A stretch of 64,000 nt of DNA from contig NZ_JABVZR010000002.1 of assembly GCF_017163935.1 (NCBI RefSeq), positions 1,426,001 through 1,490,000 of the forward strand, read 5' to 3'. This document shows positions 50,074-57,207 of the stretch, piece by piece (position 1 is the stretch's first letter; each line of letters opens with the position of its first letter). The notes beneath the pieces were generated by a model. The model was not told where the DNA came from and did not search any database. It worked only from the letters and a program-made list of their open reading frames with translations. The position numbers and the translations under genes are program-made. Origin of the DNA: Novosphingobium terrae. GTDB taxonomy: Bacteria; Pseudomonadota; Alphaproteobacteria; Sphingomonadales; Sphingomonadaceae.

Positions 50074-50164
50074 AGCACCTTCCCCATCAAGGACGCGGGA
50101 GGCTCCGGGCTTTCCAAAAATTTTTGTGTCACGCCGAGAAAAAAGATCAGGCTTTTGAAAAAGC

Positions 50165-51133
50165 CTATTTCCCGACGATCAGCACCCACGGAGTAACTCT
50201 GGTGACCCACCCGCCATCCGGGTTGACCAAAGCCGTCAGCGCGGCGTGAGGATCGGAGAGGCGATAGATGCCCGACACGCGCTGCTGGCCAAGCGCCTTG
50301 CTGGTCAGCACAATCCGGCCGGCGTACCACGGGCGGATCTCCTCGATGACCTCGCTGATGGTGCGCCCTCTGGCCACCACCATCCCCTGGCGCCAGGCGC
50401 CGATCAGCTGCGGATTGACCAGTCCCGCTTCGGCGCGGTGATCGCTGCCCATGTGGAGCCATTGCCCGGCCCCAAGATCATGCGGCGCGGTTGAAACATG
50501 CGCCTGATCGGTGACGCGTACCGCGCCATGCTGCACATCCACCGCCGTGACGGCGCCTAACATCCGCACATCGAAGGCCGTGCCCAGATCGGTGGCGGTG
50601 ACATCGCCGGCCACGACCTGAAACGGCCGGGCTGCATCGTGCTTCACCTCGAACCATGCCTGACCCGAGAGCAGGCGCAGCTTGCGCTGCTGCCCTATCA
50701 GGTCCACCGCGATGGCGCTGTCAGGGCCGAGCGTGACGCGGCTGCCATCGGCCAGCGCGAGGCCGGTGGTTTGCCCCGAGCCGGTGCGATAATCCGCGCT
50801 GAGCCACAGATGAAGCGCCGGGAACAGGGCCAGCACCACAGCAGCGGCGGTCGCCGTGGCCGCCATGGCCCAGCCCTGACGCCACAGCCGGCGCCATGGC
50901 GGCAGGCGGTTATGGCCTTGCCGCTGCAGGGGCGACGGAGGCAGGTCTGGTATCGGCGGCGGGGGCGCGATGGCGGCGAAAGTGTCCTGCACCTGCCGAA
51001 AGGCCTCGTCATGCCGTGGATCAACCGAGCGCCATTGTTCGAACGCCGCCGAAAGTGCGGGATCCTCAGGCTCTTCGCGCAGTTGAACGAGCCAGGAGGC
51101 GGCGTCCCTCAAAAGCTGGAGATTCCCGCTCAT
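50165..51133 (-). CDS. FecR-family anti-sigma regulator
   Basis: 322 aa. DUF4880: LLRDAASWLVQLREEPEDPALSAAFEQWRSVDPRHDEAFRQVQ. A proline-rich linker (APPPPIPDLPPSP) precedes a membrane helix near residues 88-107. FecR domain: YRTGSGQTTGLALADGSRVTLGPDSAIAVDL and GQAWFEVKHDAARPFQVVAGDVTATDLGTAFDVR. C-terminal domain: VIEEIRPWYAGRIVLTSKALGQQRVSGIYRLSD. It lies between sigma (51230-51739) and receptor (47601-50021). Confidence 0.92.
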   Translation of the reverse strand: MSGNLQLLRDAASWLVQLREEPEDPALSAAFEQWRSVDPRHDEAFRQVQDTFAAIAPPPPIPDLPPSPLQRQGHNRLPPWRRLWRQGWAMAATATAAAVVLALFPALHLWLSADYRTGSGQTTGLALADGSRVTLGPDSAIAVDLIGQQRKLRLLSGQAWFEVKHDAARPFQVVAGDVTATDLGTAFDVRMLGAVTAVDVQHGAVRVTDQAHVSTAPHDLGAGQWLHMGSDHRAEAGLVNPQLIGAWRQGMVVARGRTISEVIEEIRPWYAGRIVLTSKALGQQRVSGIYRLSDPHAALTALVNPDGGWVTRVTPWVLIVGK

Positions 51134-51229
51134 CTGGCTTCTCTCGCGCGTTGCCCGCCCGCATCAGTGCGGACCCTTCCGTTGCAGGGACGCTGGCCCC
51201 GGCGGTTTTTCCAAATTTTGCGCATCTGT

Positions 51230-51739
51230 TTAATCCGCCTTGGCGCGATGGGCGGTGCAGATTGCCAGCCCGTCCACGATCAACAACTGGGCCAGCGATG
51301 TGGATATGCCAAGCCTTTCGCCCACTTCCCGCAATTTGAGCCCTTCGAAGCGATAGAGTTCGATGGCCCGGCGCTGGCGTTCGGGCAGGGAGGCCAGCGC
51401 CTCCAGCACGGACTCCAGTTCCGAACGGGCGATGGCGGCGGTTTCGGCGGAGGGGTTGTCGTCCGCCACCGTCAGTTCCGCCGTCTCGATCTCGCCATGC
51501 AGTGAATCCTCGCGCTTGTGGCGGCGCAGGCTGTCGATGGCGAGATTGCGAACGATGACATAAATCAGCGTCTTGGGCTTGCCGACGGCCTGCGTCTTGG
51601 CGACCTGCGCCAGACGCATCCAGGCATCCTGCACGATGTCTTCGGCGCGCGCGGCATCATGCACGATGCTGTTGGCCAGACGGACCAGCGCGCCGCGATG
51701 GGCTATGAACATGGCGATCGTATCCTGATCCTCAGGCAC
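51230..51739 (-). CDS. FecI-type ECF sigma factor
   Basis: 169 aa from a GTG at 51739. Region 2: AEDIVQDAWMRLAQVAKT and TLIYVIVRNLAIDSLRRHKRE. Region 4: ASLPERQRRAIELYRFEGLKLREVGERLGISTSLAQLLIVDGLAICTAHR. Shorter than the other sigma factors here and of a slightly different subgroup (FpvI/PupI-like), but paired with FecR and a siderophore receptor. A Fur-like box lies 52-70 bases upstream. Confidence 0.9.
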   Translation of the reverse strand: MPEDQDTIAMFIAHRGALVRLANSIVHDAARAEDIVQDAWMRLAQVAKTQAVGKPKTLIYVIVRNLAIDSLRRHKREDSLHGEIETAELTVADDNPSAETAAIARSELESVLEALASLPERQRRAIELYRFEGLKLREVGERLGISTSLAQLLIVDGLAICTAHRAKAD

Positions 51740-51790
51740 GATGGATAGCCCTTCCTCTTGCGTGACGCTGCGATCGTTCCGGAGGGATTT

Positions 51791-51809
51791 ATTGCGAATC
51801 GATCTCAGT
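51791..51809 (+). promoter_or_regulatory. Fur-like box upstream of the ECF sigma gene
   Basis: ATTGCGAATCGATCTCAGT; 13 of 18 positions agree with the Fur consensus AATGAGAAT-N-ATTCTCATT, the best match in this window. Confidence 0.55.
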
Positions 51810-51935
51810 CGCGCCTAACTTTCACCGCCCGATCTGGCAAGATCGGATGAGGTCGGATTTCCTTCGCCGATCTGGCGGCGGAGCATCCGAAGCTGTCCAA
51901 AATAATCTATACAGAGAAAAGGATCTTCATTGAGC

Positions 51936-52223
51936 TCACGTGCAGGAAACTCTATCCCAAAGGGACCATACGGTGTTAAGTCGAACAAATGCCTGCCGAT
52001 TTTGAGGCTTTGAAAACCAGATGGTAAAGGTAGTCATGTCTTCCAATGACAAGGCGCCCGCATCGAGCCGAACGATCCACTCGGCAGCCTTGCTATCTAA
52101 CGAGTTGAAGGGCTTGTCCGAGAGCGCAACTGCGCCATCTTCATCCTTCTGAATGATGTCGTGCCCTCTAGAAATTTGGATGCGCTGTCGCTGACCGCGA
52201 CGGCTCATATTCTTGCTCGTCAT
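51936..52223 (-). CDS. FecR N-terminal (DUF4880-only) protein or fragment
   Basis: 95 aa. After a basic N-terminus the sequence AAEWIVRLDAGALSLEDMTTFTIWFSKPQNRQAFVRLNTVWSLWD is the cytoplasmic sigma-binding segment of FecR. The frame then ends (DRVSCT), without membrane helix or periplasmic domain, and none of these follow downstream. The ATG overlaps the stop of the Tat-exported hydrolase gene (ATGA), so it can be translated. It is either a degraded FecR or a small cytosolic anti-sigma factor. The nearest sigma gene (51230-51739) lies just downstream on the same strand and already has a full FecR. Confidence 0.65.
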   Translation of the reverse strand: MTSKNMSRRGQRQRIQISRGHDIIQKDEDGAVALSDKPFNSLDSKAAEWIVRLDAGALSLEDMTTFTIWFSKPQNRQAFVRLNTVWSLWDRVSCT

Positions 52224-53710
52224 CCCTTCACCTGCCGGAACAGCCAGTCTCGCGCGGCCTTGATGTAGAAGAATTTGCGCGCCGAACCCATATGATCCAC
52301 GCCCTGAAAGGTCAGGAAGGTGATGTTCCCGCCCTTGCCCAGATAGCCATCGACCTGCGCCGTCAGTGCCTGCTGCCGCTCGACCGGGAAGATCAGCGCG
52401 GGATCGAGCTTTTCAGCCGGGCGCGTCACCTTTGCGCCATGCTGCTGCCAGACGGGCACGCATTTTTCGTTCCACGGGGTGGCCTTGCCGTCCTCGGTGC
52501 CGGTGATGATCAGCAGCTTCTGATCGGCCAGCGTGGCGACATCCTCGGGCCGCTGCTGCCCGGCGATGATCAGGCCTGCGGCAAAGGTTCCGGCATGCTT
52601 CGCCATCAGCCACAGCGAGGTCATCGCCCCCATCGACCAGCCGGTGCAATAGACCCGGCCGGGATCGATCTTCAGCACCTTGTTCGCGCGATCCGGCAGG
52701 TTGGGATTGCCATAGTTCCATGTGTTGGAGAGCAGCTTTTCGACCAGCCGGTAGGTGTTCTCGACGTCGGCGGTATGCTCCCAATAGTCGTTCATCGTGG
52801 TGCGTTCATAGCGCGGGGTGATGATGACGCATTCATGGCGCTCCTGCTCCTCGGGCAGGCTCCAGATGCTGGCGATGCATTGCTCGGTCAGCGTCTGGGC
52901 GCAGGTGCCGTCATAGCTGGTGCCCGAATGGGTGATGGCCAGCACCAGCGGATAGGCCTTGTTTTCGCCGCCGGGCTTGACGAAGCTTTTGGGCAGATAG
53001 ATGCTGTATTCCAGCCAGGCCGAGCGCGTATCGTCCCACCACCAGTGGTTCTGCTCCCAGGCATCGACGCCGCGGATGACCACGCTGTTGCCGCGCCGCC
53101 CGACATTGCTCCACACCTTGTCGCTGGCGGCATAGGTGGCTCCGCTGGCGGTTTTCACTGCCTTGTTCTGCGAGAGGGCAACCTTGTCGCTGTCGGTGGT
53201 GGGCAGGCTGAGATCGGCCTCATGCGCGAATTCGAGGATGACATGGCGCCCGGCCACGCTTTTGCGGTCGGCGCGCAGGGCGGGCTCGGCGCTGGTGTAG
53301 ATCGCCGCGATGGCGCGGGGCTGGGGCGCTTCGCTGGTGGCGTTCTTGTCGGGCGCCTGAGGCATGCCGGGGAAATAGCCCCTGGCGGCGGGCACGACCC
53401 CGGCGGCGAAGCTCTCCGGCGTCAGGCTGGCCGGATCGATGGCGGCATCATAGCTGACCGCGATGCCATAGACCTTCTCGCCGCCGCCGGTCACCTCGCA
53501 AAGCGCGGAGATACCCTGAAGGCCCGGGGCCATGGGTTTTTGCGCGCCCGGACCATTGCCGTCAGCTCCCGGACCGCCGGGCGCGCCGGAGGCCACATTG
53601 AAGCCGCCCGGTTGCGCCTGTGCGGAAACACTGCCCAAGCCCGATGCAGAAGCGATGGCGGTTAAAGCTGTGCTCGTTGCGACGAACTGCCGTCTCGATA
53701 CAGGGTTCAT
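52220..53710 (-). CDS. Tat-exported alpha/beta hydrolase (esterase/PHB-depolymerase-like)
   Basis: 496 aa from the ATG at 53710, giving the twin-arginine signal VSRRQFVATSTALTAIASASG. After a low-complexity Gly/Pro/Ala stretch (residues 32-58), an N-terminal beta domain is followed by an alpha/beta-hydrolase: strand YPLVLAITHSGTSYDG, nucleophile elbow GWSMGAM (Ser in GxSxG), IITGTEDGKATPW for the acid and FQGVDHMGS for the catalytic His. The layout fits exported prolyl-oligopeptidase-like or PHB-depolymerase-like esterases. Substrate unknown. It overlaps the DUF4880 fragment by four bases. Confidence 0.78.
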   Translation of the reverse strand: MNPVSRRQFVATSTALTAIASASGLGSVSAQAQPGGFNVASGAPGGPGADGNGPGAQKPMAPGLQGISALCEVTGGGEKVYGIAVSYDAAIDPASLTPESFAAGVVPAARGYFPGMPQAPDKNATSEAPQPRAIAAIYTSAEPALRADRKSVAGRHVILEFAHEADLSLPTTDSDKVALSQNKAVKTASGATYAASDKVWSNVGRRGNSVVIRGVDAWEQNHWWWDDTRSAWLEYSIYLPKSFVKPGGENKAYPLVLAITHSGTSYDGTCAQTLTEQCIASIWSLPEEQERHECVIITPRYERTTMNDYWEHTADVENTYRLVEKLLSNTWNYGNPNLPDRANKVLKIDPGRVYCTGWSMGAMTSLWLMAKHAGTFAAGLIIAGQQRPEDVATLADQKLLIITGTEDGKATPWNEKCVPVWQQHGAKVTRPAEKLDPALIFPVERQQALTAQVDGYLGKGGNITFLTFQGVDHMGSARKFFYIKAARDWLFRQVKG

Positions 53711-53861
53711 ATGTCGGCACTCCAGTGACAATGGATGATAGGCTTTTAAGGGATCACTATGCGACATCGCGCCATCTGTGGACCATTTGGCACGCGCGTC
53801 GATATCTCCAACGTCGTTTCCGGTCCAGGCCTCCGCCATTTTCGTAAATCTGGTCCTGGGA

Positions 53862-54491
53862 TCAAGGAGCAATCCCGCGCAGCACGCGGAGCCTTTGTCG
53901 CTTCGCGGCCATACGATCGATGCGCGCCTGCTCTACTGCCGGGTCCGTTTTCACATTGAATTTGCAGTTCAGGATTTTCAGGAGATTGGCAAATCTCTGA
54001 CTGTTTTCCCCATTCAGGCATGAGATGGCGTCAATTATTTCATCGTGGGTAATGTCGAGATATTCCGAAACGGTTTCTGAGATCTGGTTTGACGACATGA
54101 GCTTGAGGGAATCTCTAAACGTTGACGCGTCACCATGATTGAGATTGAAAATAATGAAATTACGAACCTCGTCGAGACTCCCGACAAAATTTTCAAAATC
54201 CCAGTCGACAAAGCTGTTGTTGCGGGGGGCCAGGATCAAGCGATGTCGTCTGGATCGCGTCAGCTTGGTGAACACGAGAACCTCGGTGCGTTCATCCCTG
54301 GTGACCAGTTCGATCCGTTGAGACGGGCCCACAACCGATCTTGCATGACTCAGCGCTTGCGCAACCTCTTCCTGATCATCGCCGGCAATTCGAGCCAACC
54401 TGTTCAGGACAAAGATAGTGTTGTATTTGACCGTTCGCGACTGCAGCGTTGAAAGCCAGTCGAGGAACGGGAGGCTGCATTTGACCAGCAC
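53862..54491 (-). CDS. Hypothetical protein
   Basis: 209 aa, cytosolic, no signal or membrane helix. The first half looks like a beta-rich domain (RIELVTRDERTEVLVFTKLTRSRRHRLILAPRNNSFVDW). The second half is helical (DEVRNFIIFNLNH, DASTFRDSLKLMSSNQISETVSEYLDITHDEIIDAISCLNG) and ends in a basic helix (RIDRMAAKRQRLRVLRG). Codon use is less GC-biased than that of its neighbours. I recognise no family; the gene lies between a Tat hydrolase and a sensor kinase with no operon link to either. Confidence 0.6.
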   Translation of the reverse strand: MLVKCSLPFLDWLSTLQSRTVKYNTIFVLNRLARIAGDDQEEVAQALSHARSVVGPSQRIELVTRDERTEVLVFTKLTRSRRHRLILAPRNNSFVDWDFENFVGSLDEVRNFIIFNLNHGDASTFRDSLKLMSSNQISETVSEYLDITHDEIIDAISCLNGENSQRFANLLKILNCKFNVKTDPAVEQARIDRMAAKRQRLRVLRGIAP

Positions 54492-54549
54492 TGCCTATGC
54501 TCCAAGTCTTTCATGTGGGTGGTTTGGCGGGGTCACAGTCGTCTGGTCC

Positions 54550-55941
54550 TCAGTCGATTGCCGGAAAGATGAGCAAAGCGCGCAGGCCGCCCTGGGGTTC
54601 TGATTGCAGTATCAGTGAGCCGTTATGGCTCTGTGCAATGCTGCGCGCGATGGGGAGGCCGAGTCCGCTTCCGCCTTTCTCCTGAGCCCTGGACGGGTCG
54701 CGGCGGTAGAATGGGGTCATGACGGCTTCCAACTCTCCTGCCGGTATGCCCTGACCTTGATCGGACACGGAGAGTTCGATCAGGGTACCCCGCCGCGCGA
54801 TCTCGACCTTCGCACTTTGGCCGTAGGTCACGGCGTTTTCGATGAGATTATAGAGCGCGCGGCGCAATTGCTCGGGGTGACCCTGTACCAGATGGCGCGG
54901 CGCATCGGACATGGAGACGGGCCTACCAAGCTGGATCTGATCCTCAACCACGGCCTCGGCCAAGGCTCCCAGATCGATTTTCTCCGGGGCGGAGCGGGAT
55001 CTGCCGGTGCGAGCAAGCGTCAGAATATCATCCAGCGTGTCGGCGATCTGCTCGATCTTGCCGATGGCGGCTTCGCGGTCCTCGGGTGGTTGCATCTGTT
55101 CAAGACGCAGGCGCAGCGATGCCAGTGGCGTGCGCAGATCATGACCGATGGCGCCAAGCATGCGGTCCTTGTCATCGAGCAGAGCGATCACCCGGTTGCT
55201 CATGGCATTGAAGGCCTCCATGGCGCGGGCAATGTCATGCGGGCCACCGGGCACAAGCAGAGGTGGATTGCCCTGACCCTGGAAGGTTTCTGCGGCACGG
55301 GTGAGGGCGCGCAGCGAACGGGTGATGCGCGAGGCGATCAACAGGCTGGGCGCCAGCACCAGACCATAGAGAATGATGGTCGCGGCCAGCAGGCGCAGCG
55401 TCAGATAAGGATCGCGGCGAGGGGCAAAGATCCGCGCCGTGACCCATCGTCCATCCTGGCGTTCCAGCGCGAAACGCAGCACTTGCTCATCGGCATGTCG
55501 ATCTGGGCCGCGCGTGTCGGGATCATGCGGATTGGACGTTTCGGGCCGCTTATCGCCTCTGGGCATGCCCTTATAGGGGATCTGGCTGGCGACGTGCAGT
55601 TCGCGCCAGCTTGCACCCGCCGCGCTCAAGGCGTCGGCGGTTTGGTGCAGAAGGTGCGGATCGTCGGGGATTGCGACATCGTTCTTGTCGGTGAGATCGA
55701 AATACGTGCCTCGATGTGATCGATCTTCGAGGAAGGCGTTCAGCGTGGCGCTGCGCGCGCGCTGGGCATCTGCAGCGGTTGCGGCGAAGCGGGCGATGGC
55801 GGGCGCCTCATTTCTGGCGAGGCTCAACTTCTGGCGTTCGTTCAGAATCAGGCCAAAATTCACCGCCTGTGCGATCAGGAGGGTGATGCCCAGGAGCAAG
55901 GCTAGCTGTATAGTGACATTGGGCTTTGTGGGCATTGTCAT
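54550..55941 (-). CDS. Sensor histidine kinase, EnvZ-like
   Basis: 463 aa from the ATG at 55941, whose ATGA overlaps the response regulator stop; a longer start at 55983 lies inside the regulator gene. Membrane helices lie near residues 9-33 and 182-204, with a periplasmic domain between that is rich in charged residues (KRPETSNPHDPDTRGPDRHAD). HisKA contains His267 (IGHDLRTPLASLRLRLEQM). The N box has Asn365 and Asn369, G1 is DQGQGIP, and G2 is GGSGLGL (423-429). It partners the regulator at 55938-56654 and is divergent from the catecholate siderophore receptor operon. Confidence 0.93.
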   Translation of the reverse strand: MTMPTKPNVTIQLALLLGITLLIAQAVNFGLILNERQKLSLARNEAPAIARFAATAADAQRARSATLNAFLEDRSHRGTYFDLTDKNDVAIPDDPHLLHQTADALSAAGASWRELHVASQIPYKGMPRGDKRPETSNPHDPDTRGPDRHADEQVLRFALERQDGRWVTARIFAPRRDPYLTLRLLAATIILYGLVLAPSLLIASRITRSLRALTRAAETFQGQGNPPLLVPGGPHDIARAMEAFNAMSNRVIALLDDKDRMLGAIGHDLRTPLASLRLRLEQMQPPEDREAAIGKIEQIADTLDDILTLARTGRSRSAPEKIDLGALAEAVVEDQIQLGRPVSMSDAPRHLVQGHPEQLRRALYNLIENAVTYGQSAKVEIARRGTLIELSVSDQGQGIPAGELEAVMTPFYRRDPSRAQEKGGSGLGLPIARSIAQSHNGSLILQSEPQGGLRALLIFPAID

Positions 55942-56654
55942 AGCACGCAGACGTCGCAGGCGAAGATATAACCGCTGCCCCATAACGTCCTGATCAGTTC
56001 GGGGCTCCCTTGGGGCCCTTCCAGCTTGCGGCGCAGGCGGCTGATCTTGTTGTCGATGCTGCGGTCGAACAGCACCGCGTCGGGGCCTTCGCTCAGCGTC
56101 AGCAACTGGTCCCGTGTCAGTACCTGATGAGGATGGGTGACGAGAGCATGCAGCAGATTATATTCGCTTTTGGGTAAGGGGGTGACTACCGCCTCGGCAT
56201 CAACCAGTTCGCGCCGCCCGGTCCGCAACACCCAGCTTCCGAAGCCATAAGCGCTCGCTTCCCCGCCTCTGATGAGCTTGTTGTCCCCCGTGCGACGCAG
56301 GACCGCACGGATGCGGGCATGGAGTTCTGCCGGGGAAAAAGGTTTGGTGACATAATCGTCACCGCCGGCATTGAGGCCAAGGATGCGGTCGCTCTCCTCG
56401 GTTCTGGCCGTGACCAGAATGACGGGGATCGCGGAGGTGGAACGGATAAATTCGGCCAGGGAAATGCCGTCCTCACCCGGCAGCATCACATCGAGCAGCA
56501 CCAGGCTGATGGCCTGTACGACAAGCAATTGCCGCGCCTGAGCGGCATCGGCGGCCTGGAAGACCCGGCATCCCGCATGGGTGAGGTAGGCTGCCAGCAT
56601 CTCGCGAATGTCGCGATCATCGTCGACGATGAGAATATGCGGAGAGAGGCTCAT
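55938..56654 (-). CDS. OmpR/PhoB-family response regulator
   Basis: 238 aa from the ATG at 56654. Receiver: ILIVDDDRDIREML, phospho-acceptor Asp55 (LVLLDVMLPG) and Lys104 (TKPFSP). The winged helix includes LPKSEYNLLHALVTHPHQVLTRDQLL and closes with LIRTLWGSGYIFA. The frame stays open upstream to 56945, but that part has no domain and the ATG sits at the family's usual start. Divergent from the receptor at 57208, it may control iron-acquisition genes, as PfeR-type regulators do; this is inference from position. Confidence 0.92.
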   Translation of the reverse strand: MSLSPHILIVDDDRDIREMLAAYLTHAGCRVFQAADAAQARQLLVVQAISLVLLDVMLPGEDGISLAEFIRSTSAIPVILVTARTEESDRILGLNAGGDDYVTKPFSPAELHARIRAVLRRTGDNKLIRGGEASAYGFGSWVLRTGRRELVDAEAVVTPLPKSEYNLLHALVTHPHQVLTRDQLLTLSEGPDAVLFDRSIDNKISRLRRKLEGPQGSPELIRTLWGSGYIFACDVCVL

Positions 56655-57143
56655 CGCGCACGGTGTCTCACATGATCCGCAGGACAAGAGCGATGCTTTC
56701 CTAAGGAGGTTGGCAGCAATTGTCCCTGAAGGGCCACTACGGCAATCATTCCATGAGTCCGGTGTTGAGTTGATAACGCGACGCAAGGCCGACCTGGTCG
56801 CAGCTCTGGATAGAGGGCAATTGTCGTCAAAATTTACCCACAGTCGGGAAAATTTGTAAGCGATCGTATCAGATAGGACAGAGATTCGATCGCATCTTTC
56901 ATTTATTCGATCAAAAAATTGATTGAGATTGGAGGCTCCGGCCATACCCTGGGGCCCTGTGGTGCCCCTCTATGCCGAAAATTCAGTGCATTGGAAGATA
57001 TGTCGACGTTCATTGGGAAAAATCAATATTTGTAACAAAAGCGGATACATTTTCGATGAGTGTAGAATGTTATTTGTATCTACTTTGGATGCAATGTTGC
57101 TTCATAACAACAATCGAGATCAAATTTTTTACTGTATTGACCT

Positions 57144-57162
57144 ATTGAGAGCCATTTGCAAA
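57144..57162 (+). promoter_or_regulatory. Fur-like box 1 ahead of the catecholate receptor
   Basis: ATTGAGAGCCATTTGCAAA, 46-64 bases ahead of the receptor start. It is an inverse-orientation relative of box 2: the reverse complement of box 2 is ATTGAGAGTGAGTTGCAAT. Confidence 0.55.
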
Positions 57163-57178
57163 ACGGCGCCGCGCTAAG

Positions 57179-57197
57179 ATTGCAACTCACTCTCAAT
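57179..57197 (+). promoter_or_regulatory. Fur-like box 2 ahead of the catecholate receptor
   Basis: ATTGCAACTCACTCTCAAT, 11-29 bases ahead of the start codon, in a position to block both transcription and translation initiation. ATTG...CAAT ends as in the other boxes. Confidence 0.55.
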
Positions 57198-57207
57198 AGG
57201 GGATTCC

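Larger units (their letters stand above)
56655..57207. other. AT-rich divergent regulatory region
   Basis: About 550 bases between the response regulator and the catecholate receptor. The right half is markedly A/T-rich and ends in two Fur-like boxes. No convincing gene. Confidence 0.65.
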
